DNA of 50,408 bases from Paludibacter sp. (GCA_027450045.1 DAIDKM010000016.1:1-50408), one strand, 5' to 3'. Numbered from the stretch's first letter, positions 16,238 through 25,159 are shown. Program-made: numbers and translations. The notes: generated from the letters alone by a model not told the origin.

Positions 16238-18058
16238 TCAACGGCTTAAACTTGCGTGAAAATAAGCGTAAACAGTTGATGCCCTATTGCTTCCAATAAT
16301 TTCAGAAATTTCCTCTTTTGAGGCGCTTTTAAGTCGTTTTACGCTTTTGAAGTGGGATAGGAGCGCTTGTTTGCTTTTTTCTCCAATTCCGGGTATCGCA
16401 TCAAGTTCGGAGGTCACTTGTGTTTTCGATCTTTTGAGTCGGTGGTGAGTAATGCCAAAACGGTGTGCTTCGTCACGAATTTGTTGAATCAGTTTTAAGC
16501 TCTCAGAGTTTTTATCTAAGTAAAGGGGTATTGGGTCATCCGGAAAATAGATTTCCTCAAGACGTTTTGCTATTCCGATAACCGTAATCTTATTTTTCAA
16601 ATGAAGAGTTTCCAATGCCGTAATTGCCATTTTTAGTTGTCCCTTTCCTCCATCTATGACGATAAGTTGGGGTAGGGGAGAGTCTTCTTCTGACAACCGG
16701 AGGTAACGTCGGGAAACGACTTCTTCCATCGAGGCGTAGTCGTTTGGTCCTTCAACTGTTTTAATCGTAAAATGCCTGTAATCTTTTTTTGAAGGTCTGG
16801 CTTTTTTAAAGACGACGCAGGCCGCCACAGGATTTGTCCCCTGGATGTTTGAATTATCAAAACATTCAATGTGCATTGGTAATTCTTTCATGTTGAGATC
16901 TTTCTGCAAAGTACTTAAAATTCTGGTTACACGTTGGTCAGGGTTTAACCTTTCCATTTGCTTTAGCCTTTCCACTTTGTAAGCGTGCGTGTTTTGAAGT
17001 GATAGCTCCAGCAGTTTCTTTTTATCTCCTTTTTGAGGAATTGTTATTGTCAGTTTTGACTGGTGAAGGTCGGGCGCAAATTGAACAATGATTTCTTTGG
17101 CTTCGCTTTTTAGCCGTTCCCGGAGTTCGACAATGGCTATTGCTAATACTTCTTCTTTCGGTTCGTCTAATTTTTTTGTGTAGGTAACGGTAAGCCCTTG
17201 GACGATTGCTCCGTTTGTGATGTGTAAAACGTTTACCAAAGCCGAATCTCCATCTTCTTCATACGAAAAGACATCAAATTCATGGTCTGTGATGGTTGTC
17301 ACAATCGATTTTGCTTTGTAACGTTCGAGCACTTCGTACTTTTCTTTTATCTTGTGAGCTTCTTCAAATTGAAGTTGGTCTGCCAGTCGTCTCATTTCCT
17401 GCTCCATGTACTTGCTGACTGCAATGGTATTGCCTTTTACTATTTGTTCTATTTCAGCAATCATTTGGTTGTATCCTGCTTCCTTTTGAAGTCCAACGCA
17501 AGGTCCTAAGCATTTGTGGATATGATATTGCAAACAAACCTTAAATGACTTTTTGCTTATATTTTCCTCTGTCAGGCGTAATTTGCAAGTTCGAATAGGG
17601 TAAATTTCGCGAAGTGTGTTCAGAAGAATGGTGAGTGTGCTGACTGAACTGAATGGCCCGAAATATTTAGATCCGTCGTTGATGATTTTCCGCGTCTTAA
17701 AGATTCTGGGGAAAGGTTCATTGGTTATACAAAGCCAAGGGTAGGTCTTGTCATCTTTCAGTAGAATGTTGTAGCGCGGATGATATTGTTTAATCAGATT
17801 ATTCTCTAAAAGTAGTGCGTCTTCTTCGGTGTCGACGACGATGTATTTGAGATCGGCAATCTGTTTTACTAATGCGGCAATTTTTCTATTTTCGTGTTGT
17901 TTGGTAAAGTATGAAGAGACTCGTTTCCTCAAATTTTTCGCTTTTCCCACGTAGATTATTTCATCTTCAACATTGAAGTATTGATATACTCCCGGCGCTT
18001 CCGGTAGGGTAGGGATGACGAGACTTGGCTGAAGCAAATCCTTCTTTTTTTTCTCCAT
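16238..18058 (-). CDS. uvrC: Excinuclease ABC subunit C (UvrC)
   Basis: The 606-residue nuclease makes both incisions in nucleotide excision repair after UvrA/UvrB load at a lesion. The amino-terminal GIY-YIG nuclease domain runs from PGVYQYFNVEDEIIYVGKAK (residues 22-41) to about 100. A UVR segment that binds UvrB covers about 200-240 (MEQEMRRLADQLQFEEAHKIKEKYEVL). The RNase H-like nuclease domain contains ECFDNSNIQGTNPVAACVVF, and the end carries tandem helix-hairpin-helix motifs (IPGIGEKSKQALLSHF). The start ATG is 4 bp from the apt stop, showing cotranscription in the order mnmG, apt, uvrC. Confidence 0.96.
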   Translation of the reverse strand: MEKKKKDLLQPSLVIPTLPEAPGVYQYFNVEDEIIYVGKAKNLRKRVSSYFTKQHENRKIAALVKQIADLKYIVVDTEEDALLLENNLIKQYHPRYNILLKDDKTYPWLCITNEPFPRIFKTRKIINDGSKYFGPFSSVSTLTILLNTLREIYPIRTCKLRLTEENISKKSFKVCLQYHIHKCLGPCVGLQKEAGYNQMIAEIEQIVKGNTIAVSKYMEQEMRRLADQLQFEEAHKIKEKYEVLERYKAKSIVTTITDHEFDVFSYEEDGDSALVNVLHITNGAIVQGLTVTYTKKLDEPKEEVLAIAIVELRERLKSEAKEIIVQFAPDLHQSKLTITIPQKGDKKKLLELSLQNTHAYKVERLKQMERLNPDQRVTRILSTLQKDLNMKELPMHIECFDNSNIQGTNPVAACVVFKKARPSKKDYRHFTIKTVEGPNDYASMEEVVSRRYLRLSEEDSPLPQLIVIDGGKGQLKMAITALETLHLKNKITVIGIAKRLEEIYFPDDPIPLYLDKNSESLKLIQQIRDEAHRFGITHHRLKRSKTQVTSELDAIPGIGEKSKQALLSHFKSVKRLKSASKEEISEIIGSNRASTVYAYFHASLSR

Positions 18059-18062
18059 TTGC

Positions 18063-18587
18063 TCAAAAATGAATAAGGGATTCTATTTCGATGCCTTTTT
18101 CGAAAAGTTCTCTGCCTTTCAAGAAGTCTAATTCAACCAAAAAGTTTATATAGATTTTTTCGACATGAAATTTTCTTACTAAGTTTACTGCTGCTTTCAT
18201 AGTGCCACCTGTTGCTAACAAATCGTCGTGGAGTAGCACGACATCGTTTGAATTTAAAGCGTCGGTATGAATTTGGATAGTGTCAATGCCATACTCTTTT
18301 TCATAGCTTTCCTCAATGGTATCAGCCGGCAATTTTCCTTTTTTCCGCACGGGGACAAATCCGATGCCTAATTTTTCCGCAAGAATTGGTCCCATGATGA
18401 AACCTCTCGATTCAATGCCGACAACCTTAGTCAACCCCTTGTCTTTATAAAGTTCATATAGCGCATCAGCTATTTCCCTCAACTGTTCCCCGTTTTTGAA
18501 AACAGTTGTCAAGTCTTTAAATAGGATACCTTCAGTTGGGAAGTTGGGAACGTCGCGAATAGAGTTTTTAATTTCTAATGTGTTCAT
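18063..18587 (-). CDS. apt: Adenine phosphoribosyltransferase
   Basis: Apt salvages adenine to AMP with PRPP in the cytoplasm. The 174-residue length is standard. The PRPP-binding signature VVLLHDDLLATGGTMKAA (residues 116-133) and the base-pocket segment ESRGFIMGPILA (59-70) are both intact, as is RKKGKLPADT with the flexible loop after it. It sits between parS-bearing DNA on one side and uvrC (4 bp away) on the other. The adenine deaminase at 9156-10193 would compete for the same substrate, so the window encodes both routes out of free adenine. Confidence 0.95.
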   Translation of the reverse strand: MNTLEIKNSIRDVPNFPTEGILFKDLTTVFKNGEQLREIADALYELYKDKGLTKVVGIESRGFIMGPILAEKLGIGFVPVRKKGKLPADTIEESYEKEYGIDTIQIHTDALNSNDVVLLHDDLLATGGTMKAAVNLVRKFHVEKIYINFLVELDFLKGRELFEKGIEIESLIHF

Positions 18588-18601
18588 GTAAGTATGTGTT
18601 T

Positions 18602-18617
18602 GGTTTCACGTGGAACA
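18602..18617. promoter_or_regulatory. parS-like ParB-binding site 1
   Basis: GGTTTCACGTGGAACA matches the 16-bp parS consensus TGTTYCACGTGRAACA at 15 of 16 positions; only the first base differs. It lies in the 75-bp gap between mnmG and apt, 24 bases before a second site. ParB binds such sites near the origin and nucleates chromosome segregation complexes. Confidence 0.8.
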
Positions 18618-18640
18618 ATTTGGCATCGGGCCTTACACGT

Positions 18641-18656
18641 TGTTCCACGTGGAACG
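18641..18656. promoter_or_regulatory. parS-like ParB-binding site 2
   Basis: TGTTCCACGTGGAACG matches the parS consensus at 15 of 16 positions; only the last base differs, and the inner 14 bases form a perfect palindrome. It starts 7 bp beyond the mnmG stop. Two near-perfect 16-mers 39 bp apart (start to start) are very unlikely by chance. Confidence 0.82.
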
Positions 18657-18662
18657 ATATTT

Positions 18663-20537
18663 TTATCTACCAAGAAGTACTAATAATATGTTGATATCGC
18701 TGGGCGATATGCCTGAAATCCTGCTTGCTTGACCAATTGTCTCGGGGTCAATACGGGTTAATTTTTGGCGTGCTTCCGTTGACAGGGATAGGATTGTTCC
18801 GTAGTCAAATTTATCTTTGATGCGAATGGTTTCCAATCGCTGAAGTTTGTCGGCAATCGTTTTTTCCCGTTCAATGTAACCCTGGTATTTGATCGTTATT
18901 TCTACAGCTTCGATGATTTCGTTTTTCTGTTCTGAAATGTCTGCAATTTTTGAATTCAAAGAAGGAATGATGGCTGCCAATTTGTCAATCGACAATTCAG
19001 GACGCAGAACCAGATCTTTGAGTTTTATCTGTTGCTTGATGGGGGAGGAACTAATGCTTTCCAAATACCCATTGATCTCGTCGGGCTTGATAGAATAGTT
19101 TTTTATAAAGTCGATAATGGCGTTGCAATTCTCTTTTTTTGTTTGAGTGAGATCAAACCGTTCTTTCGATGCTAGTCCCATGGCGTACGATTTTTCAGTT
19201 AGGCGCATATCGGCATCGTCTTGACGCAGTAAAATCCGGTATTCGGCACGCGAGGTAAACATGCGGTAAGGCTCATCCACGCCTTTATTCACAAGATCAT
19301 CGATTAACACGCCGATATAGGCTTCATCTCTTGACAAGGTAAATGGTGAGCCTCCGTGGCAGTTAATATGGGCATTGATGCCGGCTATCAGCCCTTGCCC
19401 TGCGGCTTCTTCGTAACCTGTGGTGCCATTTATCTGTCCTGCGAAAAAAAGATTTTTGATCTGTTTCGTTTCCAATGTATGCTTTAGTTGCGTAGGATCG
19501 AAATAGTCGTATTCGATGGCATAGCCCGGACGATAAATCTTTGCTTGCTCCAATCCCGGGATCGTTTTTAATGCGTTTACCTGAATGTCGATTGGTAACG
19601 ACGAAGAAAACCCGTTTAAATAGTATTCCTGCGTGTTAATTCCTTCCGGTTCTAAAAAAAGCTGGTGCTTTTCTTTGTCGGCAAAAGTGACAATTTTGGT
19701 TTCGATGCTGGGGCAATAGCGAGGGCCTATGCTTTGGATTTGCCCATTATAAAGAGGGGAGACGTGAAGCCCGCCTTGCAAAATAGCATGTGTTTTGGGA
19801 TTCGTATAGGTAATCCAACAGCTGCGTTGCGGAAGTGCGCGTTGAACCGAAGGTAAGAAAGAGAACTTGTGGAAGTCATCTTCTCCTTGTTGTTCGGCCA
19901 TTTTCGAGAAATCGATCGATCTGCCATCAATACGCACGGGGGTGCCGGTCTTCATTCGGCCTGCCGTGAGTCCTAATTGAATGAGTTGTTCGGTTATCCC
20001 TCCTGAAGGAGCTTCCGAAATGCGACCGCCGGCTATTTGGGTGGAACCAATATGTAGTAATCCATTAAGGAAAGTGCCATTGGTGAGTACTACCGATTTC
20101 GCTCTGATTTCGACGCCCATTTGAGTTTTAACTCCTTGAATGACGTCCCCGTCAACTAAGAGTTGTATCACCGCATCTTGCCAAATGTCAAGATTGGGTG
20201 TATTTTCAACAACTCTGCGCCATTCGATGATGAACTGTTGTCGGTCGTTTTGGGTTCTCGGGCTCCACATGGCAGGCCCTTTGGAGCGATTCAAAAGCCG
20301 AAATTGAATGGCGGTCTTATCAGCGACAATGCCTGAGAAGCCTCCCATAGCATCAATTTCCCGCACTATTTGTCCTTTCGCAATACCACCCATTGCAGGG
20401 TTGCAACTCATTTGTGCAATTTTGTTCATGTCCATGGTGATCAAGAGCGTTTTCGATCCCATGTTTGCTGCTGCGCTGGCGGCTTCGCATCCCGCGTGGC
20501 CTGCGCCAACTATGACGACATCATACTGTAATATCAT
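18663..20537 (-). CDS. mnmG: tRNA uridine 5-carboxymethylaminomethyl modification enzyme MnmG (GidA)
   Basis: MnmG works with MnmE to add the carboxymethylaminomethyl group to carbon 5 of wobble U34, using FAD, folate and glycine. The 624-residue length is normal. The FAD-binding Rossmann motif is [14 protein letters not shown] (residues 7-20), followed by [22 protein letters not shown] (45-66), which is characteristic. [13 protein letters not shown] and [25 protein letters not shown] are further signatures, and the helical carboxy-terminal domain is intact. MnmA at 4951-6018 modifies the same uridine at position 2. A TAATTTTG -7 type box (minus strand, 20715-20708) lies about 170 bp upstream. 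Two parS-like sites follow the gene. Confidence 0.97.
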   Translation of the reverse strand: MILQYDVVIVGAGHAGCEAASAAANMGSKTLLITMDMNKIAQMSCNPAMGGIAKGQIVREIDAMGGFSGIVADKTAIQFRLLNRSKGPAMWSPRTQNDRQQFIIEWRRVVENTPNLDIWQDAVIQLLVDGDVIQGVKTQMGVEIRAKSVVLTNGTFLNGLLHIGSTQIAGGRISEAPSGGITEQLIQLGLTAGRMKTGTPVRIDGRSIDFSKMAEQQGEDDFHKFSFLPSVQRALPQRSCWITYTNPKTHAILQGGLHVSPLYNGQIQSIGPRYCPSIETKIVTFADKEKHQLFLEPEGINTQEYYLNGFSSSLPIDIQVNALKTIPGLEQAKIYRPGYAIEYDYFDPTQLKHTLETKQIKNLFFAGQINGTTGYEEAAGQGLIAGINAHINCHGGSPFTLSRDEAYIGVLIDDLVNKGVDEPYRMFTSRAEYRILLRQDDADMRLTEKSYAMGLASKERFDLTQTKKENCNAIIDFIKNYSIKPDEINGYLESISSSPIKQQIKLKDLVLRPELSIDKLAAIIPSLNSKIADISEQKNEIIEAVEITIKYQGYIEREKTIADKLQRLETIRIKDKFDYGTILSLSTEARQKLTRIDPETIGQASRISGISPSDINILLVLLGR

Positions 20538-20994
20538 TTTCTATCTATTCAAAAACTAAATTGTAACTATCTATCAAATTGTTCTTTGTGAATACATTAC
20601 TTGCGTAACCCTATTATGGGCATCTCTTTTTAAATGCTTATATTGAGGTGAGAAATGGCTTGTAACGTTTCGTTAGAAGCTACTATCCCAAAGAAACAAC
20701 CAAGCTGCAAAATTACAAAAAATCTTTGTCTATCTGAGGATTAAATGTGAGTTGATTATTTTGCTCCGCCTCCTATCTGCTTTCAACGTTCAAAGAATAA
20801 ACGCTTTCAATCAAAATTGCCGATGTAGGTGGATTACGTCCCGATAAATCATTGGCAAAGAGATAAAATATTTGTTTTGCTCTTGCCGAAATCACAAGGA
20901 TTAATTTCTGCCCAATTTGAACAGCGTAGATAGATCTGTTTAACTTGATTGCTCCGTAGTTTATTTGCATTATCCTATAATCTTATTTTTGAAT

Positions 20995-21049
20995 AACCCA
21001 TAGATAACCTATAGATATCCCATACATAACTCATAGATATCATATAGTA
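20995..21049. repeat. Tandem array of 11-bp repeats (about five units)
   Basis: Units start at 20995, 21006, 21017, 21028 and 21039 and read close to AACCCATAGAT. The first and second differ at one base, the third and fourth at two to three, and the fifth is degenerate. The period equals about one helical turn, so the same face of the DNA is presented repeatedly. This arrangement is typical of iterons or cooperative protein-binding sites. Confidence 0.7.
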
Positions 21050-21099
21050 TATTACTATGAGATATGCTTATCTTTGGTATATAAATAAATTATTGTGAG

Positions 21100-21107
21100 T
21101 ATATTTG
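21100..21107 (+). promoter_or_regulatory. Possible -7 box for the gene at 21178
   Basis: TATATTTG fits TAnnTTTG. A TTTG lies at 21073-21076, but the spacer is 23 bp, slightly longer than the usual 19-21. A second TAnnTTTG (TATCTTTG) is at 21069-21076. Which of the two is used cannot be told. Confidence 0.35.
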
Positions 21108-21154
21108 TAATTCGATTTAGATTAGCATGATGTACGAAGATGAATAAACTAAAC

Positions 21155-21164
21155 TGTGTACACA
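21155..21164. promoter_or_regulatory. TGTGTACACA palindrome before the 21178 gene
   Basis: This perfect 10-bp palindrome lies 13 bp upstream of the ATG, in the expected leader. It could be an operator that blocks expression of the downstream gene. A palindrome of this length is suggestive only. Confidence 0.3.
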
Positions 21165-21177
21165 AAATATCCGAATT

Positions 21178-21984
21178 ATGGCAATAGTAAAGGGATTTCA
21201 AAAAATAACAGGGGCGTTGCAAAATGCGACATTTTACACCATTCAGGGGAGCGATCAGGTTTATGTGCGCATGAAAGGAGGTCCAAGTAAGCGAATGATT
21301 AAAACTTCTCCAAAGTTCGAGAAGGTCAGACGCAACAACGAAGAGTGGAAAGGATGCACCCGATTAGCGAAAGCTATGCGCGATTCTTTTTATCCTTTGA
21401 AGTCGTTGGAAGATTATCCTGTGATAGGCGCATTAAATGCCATTGCAAAACAAATTCAACTGACCGATATCGAAGGGACGCATGGTCAACGGGGTTTGTA
21501 TTTGTCGAAAAACAAAGATTTGCTGGGCGGATTTAGCTTGAGCCGGAAACAGGTGCTGGAAAGTGTCTTGCGAGCGCCCATCAGCACAGTGATTCATCGG
21601 AAAGAGCAGACGGCACAGGTTACTATTCCATCCATCAATACCGGCATGTATTTGTATAATTTCCGCAATTTGCCCTATTTCAGAATCATCATGGCATTTG
21701 CTGTTGTTTTGGATATGGGTTTTTCTGAAGAGAAAAATCGGTATGAAACGCTTTGTTCGGATGAGTTGGGGGGTTATACTCATTTTGAATCGCCATGGCT
21801 ATCAACAACCGGAGTGGCGCCGGCTTTGAATCAAACATTGAAATTGCCTCTTGCCGAAATTAATTTACCTGAAAGGGTTACTTTGGTATTGAGTATAGGG
21901 GTAGAGTTTGGCAAAGCAGGCGCCGATGGAAATCCCGAAGCCGTGAAATACGCCGGATGTGGCAAAGTGGTGCAAGTGGGATGA
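21178..21984 (+). CDS. Conserved Bacteroidetes-type protein of unknown function
   Basis: The 268-residue protein has no signal peptide, membrane helix or enzyme motif that I recognise. It starts with a short turn-rich, basic region (residues 1-60) containing GSDQVYVRMKGGPSKRMIKT and a tryptophan/cysteine patch EEWKGCTRLAKAMRD. A helical middle follows, and the second half is beta-strand rich (TAQVTIPSINTGMYLYNFRNLPYFRIIMAFAVVLDMGF...). Proteins with the same GGPSKR opening seem to occur, often in several copies per genome, in other Bacteroidetes, but I recall no assigned function. Its codon use looks native. It stands alone between mnmG and the sialic acid locus with its own promoter-like sequences. 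A structural or phage-derived role is possible but unsupported. Confidence 0.8.
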   Translation: MAIVKGFQKITGALQNATFYTIQGSDQVYVRMKGGPSKRMIKTSPKFEKVRRNNEEWKGCTRLAKAMRDSFYPLKSLEDYPVIGALNAIAKQIQLTDIEGTHGQRGLYLSKNKDLLGGFSLSRKQVLESVLRAPISTVIHRKEQTAQVTIPSINTGMYLYNFRNLPYFRIIMAFAVVLDMGFSEEKNRYETLCSDELGGYTHFESPWLSTTGVAPALNQTLKLPLAEINLPERVTLVLSIGVEFGKAGADGNPEAVKYAGCGKVVQVG

Positions 21985-22623
21985 GCAGCATATTTCCAAT
22001 AAAATACAGTGCTAATGATTGACATTGATGCTTTTCTCTTTTGTACATTTTAATATTGGGTAGCATTACACCGCTGCAAGACAGCCTTCTCCCGGTTTTG
22101 TAAGCAGAAACTTTGCCCGCTTCAGTAATTCGTTCCTTTCATAAATTTGAGGTTAATCATTTTGGGTTTAACCTGAATTCCCTATCTTCTTTCTTCATCT
22201 TGTCTCCTTCAAAAAACGTTGAATGAAGGGTTCTATTTTACCTCCTTTTCTTACACGGATGACCTTATCCTCATTCTGATTATTCATTTCTCTTCCTTCA
22301 TCTATTAAATCAGTTTCATGACTCTGGCGATCATTTTTATCATCACAAATACCCTGAATATAATGGGACTTGTTTGGTTTTTGTTGTGTTTACGTTGAAA
22401 TGGTGCTTTAAAGCAATGCTACAGATTAGGAAGCCGAATTTCATTGAAAGAATGATTTGTAAGTGCTTTGCCGTATTGTTATGGATACAATATATTGTTT
22501 ATTAATGATTTAATGTGACTATAACGATCATTTTGACTTCAGGGTAATCAGAGTTCATTATTTCATAGCAATTTCCCACACATTCTGTATATGGCTGTTA
22601 TACAGTACTATATGCTGTACCGT

Positions 22624-22647
22624 ATGTTAATTACAAAAGATTAACAT
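22624..22647. promoter_or_regulatory. Dyad ATGTTAAT-N8-ATTAACAT upstream of the locus promoter
   Basis: Two perfect 8-bp inverted half-sites are separated by 8 bases. The centre-to-centre distance of 16 bp places both half-sites on nearly the same side of the helix. The dyad ends 29 bp upstream of the -33 element of the sialic acid locus promoter, a position suited to an activator or repressor. No regulator gene lies in the window, so the binding protein is unknown. Confidence 0.5.
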
Positions 22648-22676
22648 GATTGTATATAAAATAAGCGGGTAATATA

Positions 22677-22709
22677 TTTGGGAATACAGAATAATATGCG
22701 CTATATTTG
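22677..22709 (+). promoter_or_regulatory. Promoter of the sialic acid locus
   Basis: TTTG (22677-22680), a 21-bp spacer and TATATTTG (22702-22709) match both elements of the Bacteroidetes promoter exactly. Transcription would start near 22716 and give a leader of about 220 bases before the epimerase gene. Confidence 0.7.
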
Positions 22710-22934
22710 CAGAGATAATAAAATAAATTATTAATAGCTGCGATTTAGAGTCAAAAAAATAGCAAAATAGGCGTTTTTAGTGGTAAAAATGATGTTAATG
22801 GAGCCCCCTGATTACACTTGTGCAATCGAATATATAAACAAAAACAGTTTAATTTGCGTATTTTAGTTGTTTGATTTGGATGAATTGGGATTTCAAGTAT
22901 CAAAGAATAGATAACAGTTAATGCTAATCGGAAT

Positions 22935-24170
22935 ATGAGTGATATAAATTTTAGTGCCTTAGCACAACAGTATAAAAATGAATTATTGGACAATGTATTG
23001 CCCTTTTGGTTAGAGAAATCCCAAGACAAACAGTTCGGTGGGTATTATACTTGTTTGGATAGAGAGGGGAATATCTATGATACCGATAAATTTGTTTGGC
23101 TGCAAGGGCGTGAAGTTTGGCTTTTTGCTATGATGTATAATAATGTGGATCGTAATCCGGAATGGTTAGAGTCTGCAATTCAGGGAGGAGAATTTTTAAA
23201 GAAATATGGTCATGATGAGTCATACGATTGGTATTTCTCACTTACAAGAGAAGGTAAGCCGCTTATTGAACCGTATAATATATTTTCGTATACATTTGCA
23301 GCAATGGCATTTGGTCAGTTAAATAAAGCTACGGGGAATGTTGAATATGCCGAGATTGCGAAAAAAACCTTCGATCTGATATTATCAAAGACGAAGAATC
23401 CCAAAGGACAATGGAATAAAGCTGTCCCGGGTACACGTGATTTAAAAAATTTCGCTTTGCCGATGATACTGTGTAATCTGGCTTTGGAAATAGAACACTT
23501 GCTTTCGCCAGAACTTATGCAAACTCTTATTGATGCGTGTATCCACGAAGTGATGGATGTATTTTACAGGCCGGAATTGGGCTTGATAGTCGAAAATATT
23601 ACCACAGAAGGAGATGAACTTTCCGATTCATTCGAGGGTCGATCAATCAATCCGGGACATGCTATAGAAGCCATGTGGTTCATTATGGATTTGGGAAAAC
23701 GATTGAATCGTCCTGATTTGATTGAGAAAGCGGCAAAAATTGCCGTTCAAATGGTTGAATATGGATGGGATGAGCAATATGGCGGAATCTTTTATTTCAT
23801 GGATCGTAAGGGTTATCCGCCCCAGCAATTAGAGTGGGATCAAAAACTATGGTGGGTACATGTTGAAACACTCATTACCATGATTAAAGGTTATCAGCTG
23901 ACAGGATCACAAGCTTGTTTACATTGGTTTGAAAAAGTGCATACTTATACCTGGAAACATTTCAAAGACCCTGAATATGCAGAATGGTTCGGCTATTTGA
24001 ATCGACAAGGTGACGTGTTACTGCCATTGAAAGGCGGAAAATGGAAAGGCTGTTTTCATGTTCCGAGAGGGCTTTATCAATGTTGGAATGCGTTAGATGA
24101 ATGTGCAAAAGGAGTTGAGATAGCAAAAGCATCCGTTTTTCTGTTTAACCCCCCCAATAGATATAGATAG
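22935..24170 (+). CDS. nanE: N-acylglucosamine 2-epimerase (AGE type), ManNAc to GlcNAc
   Basis: The 411-residue (alpha/alpha)6-barrel epimerase is predicted to turn N-acetylmannosamine, the lyase product, directly into N-acetylglucosamine in the cytoplasm. This is the Bacteroides-type NanE route, which skips the ManNAc-6-phosphate step of E. coli. Residues matching the family's active site are R59 (LQGREVW), H242 (INPGHAIEAMW), E311 (WWVHVETL) and H375 (GCFHVPRGLYQCW). Cellobiose 2-epimerases share this fold, but the sialic acid lyase immediately downstream settles the role. The last 15 residues or so run past the usual end and are encoded around a run of seven cytosines; they may be an ordinary tail. 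It is the first gene of the locus, behind the promoter at 22677. Confidence 0.92.
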   Translation: MSDINFSALAQQYKNELLDNVLPFWLEKSQDKQFGGYYTCLDREGNIYDTDKFVWLQGREVWLFAMMYNNVDRNPEWLESAIQGGEFLKKYGHDESYDWYFSLTREGKPLIEPYNIFSYTFAAMAFGQLNKATGNVEYAEIAKKTFDLILSKTKNPKGQWNKAVPGTRDLKNFALPMILCNLALEIEHLLSPELMQTLIDACIHEVMDVFYRPELGLIVENITTEGDELSDSFEGRSINPGHAIEAMWFIMDLGKRLNRPDLIEKAAKIAVQMVEYGWDEQYGGIFYFMDRKGYPPQQLEWDQKLWWVHVETLITMIKGYQLTGSQACLHWFEKVHTYTWKHFKDPEYAEWFGYLNRQGDVLLPLKGGKWKGCFHVPRGLYQCWNALDECAKGVEIAKASVFLFNPPNRYR

Positions 24171-24238
24171 AGGAAGTGTTCATTGCTATAATCTTCATTC
24201 ATAGATTTGAAATATAACAGGATAATAAAAATAATACA

Positions 24239-25159
24239 ATGGAAAAGATTAAAGGCTTAATCAATGCCCCGTTTACTCCTTTTGACAATGAAGGAGAAGT
24301 AAATTACAATATGATTGATAGCTATTGTAAATTGCTTGTAAATAACGGATTAAAAGGAGTGTTCATCAATGGATCATCCGGAGAAGGGTATTTGCTTACA
24401 GATGATGAGCGGATGCGCTTAGCCGAGAAATGGGTAAGTGTGGCCCCTCATGACTTTAAGGTAATTGTTCATGTTGGCAGCACTTGTGTAAAATCGAGCA
24501 ATAAATTGGCACATCATGCACAAGAGATTGGAGCTTGGGGAATTGGCGCAATGGCATCTCCTTTCCCTAAAGCAACCAATGTTCAACAACTCGTGCAATA
24601 TTGTGAGGAAATTGCTTGTGGAGCGCCAAACTTACCTTTCTATTTTTATCACATTCCTGCATTAAATGGTGTTTTTTTACCAATGTTACCGCTTTTAGAG
24701 GCTGTTGACGGACGCATTCCAAATTTTGCTGGTATAAAATACACATTTGAAAGTTTGTACGAGTTCAATCAATGCAGACTGTATAAAAACGGGAAATACG
24801 ATATGTTACATGGTCAGGATGAGACTATTTTACCTGCTTTGGCTATGGTAAGCGGTGAATTAGGCGGCATCGGAGGGACAACCAATTACAATGGTAAAGT
24901 GCTGGTGCAAATCATTGAAGCGTGGGAGAAAGGTGACATAGCGAAAGCCCGTGAATTACAAAACTACGCTCAAGATGTCATTAATGTGATCGTTCATTAT
25001 CGGGGAAATATTGTAGGCGGGAAACGTATTATGAAACTTATTGGTTACGATATGGGTTTCAATAGAACACCTTTTCAAAACTTGACAGATGCAGAGGAGG
25101 CAGCCATGAAAAAAGAATTGGAAGCTATTAACTTCTTTGATCGCTGTAACAGAATGTGA
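24239..25159 (+). CDS. nanA: N-acetylneuraminate lyase
   Basis: The lyase (called NanL in Bacteroides) splits N-acetylneuraminate to ManNAc and pyruvate. The 306-residue protein is a class I aldolase of the DapA/NanA family. The pyruvate-binding loop GSSGEG is at residues 45-50. Y137 in FYFYHIPALNG is the catalytic tyrosine. K167 in FAGIKYTFESLYEF forms the Schiff base; the KYT(F/D)xxxYE pattern is diagnostic for NanA over DapA. It lies 68 bp after the epimerase gene, whose substrate it makes, and the two should be cotranscribed. Confidence 0.96.
   Translation: MEKIKGLINAPFTPFDNEGEVNYNMIDSYCKLLVNNGLKGVFINGSSGEGYLLTDDERMRLAEKWVSVAPHDFKVIVHVGSTCVKSSNKLAHHAQEIGAWGIGAMASPFPKATNVQQLVQYCEEIACGAPNLPFYFYHIPALNGVFLPMLPLLEAVDGRIPNFAGIKYTFESLYEFNQCRLYKNGKYDMLHGQDETILPALAMVSGELGGIGGTTNYNGKVLVQIIEAWEKGDIAKARELQNYAQDVINVIVHYRGNIVGGKRIMKLIGYDMGFNRTPFQNLTDAEEAAMKKELEAINFFDRCNRM

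Larger units (their letters stand above)
20538..21177. other. Divergent AT-rich intergenic region with repeats
   Basis: This is 640 bp between mnmG (leftward) and the gene at 21178 (rightward). It holds a possible mnmG -7 box (20708-20715), an array of 11-bp repeats (20995-21049), TAnnTTTG boxes at 21069-21076 and 21100-21107, and the palindrome TGTGTACACA (21155-21164). A 65-codon leftward frame at 20773-20970 has no recognisable family and is doubtful. No exact DnaA box (TTATNCACA) was found by eye. The strand switch here is the point from which genes run outward in both directions. Confidence 0.55.
21985..22934. other. 950-bp intergenic region before the sialic acid locus
   Basis: No credible gene was found. 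Small frames on either strand are short and lack family resemblance. The right third carries regulatory features: an inverted repeat TATTGT (22474-22479) / ACAATA (22487-22492), an 8-bp dyad at 22624-22647, and a promoter at 22677-22709 that leaves a leader of about 220 bases. A regulatory RNA or leader structure could be hidden here, but none was recognised. Confidence 0.5.

Noticed and set aside
20773-20970. 65-codon leftward reading frame in the gap beside mnmG
   Set aside because: No family resemblance, no ribosome-binding or promoter context of its own, and no partner. It remains possible but is too weak to list as a gene.
20538-21177. Canonical oriC with DnaA boxes
   Set aside because: No exact TTATNCACA was found by eye. 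Only strand switch, repeats and nearby parS-like sites support an origin, so it is reported as a hypothesis, not a feature.
24147-24170. Possible frameshift at the end of the epimerase gene (run of seven cytosines)
   Set aside because: All active-site residues lie well upstream and neither alternative frame restores a recognisable family ending. The tail may be natural.
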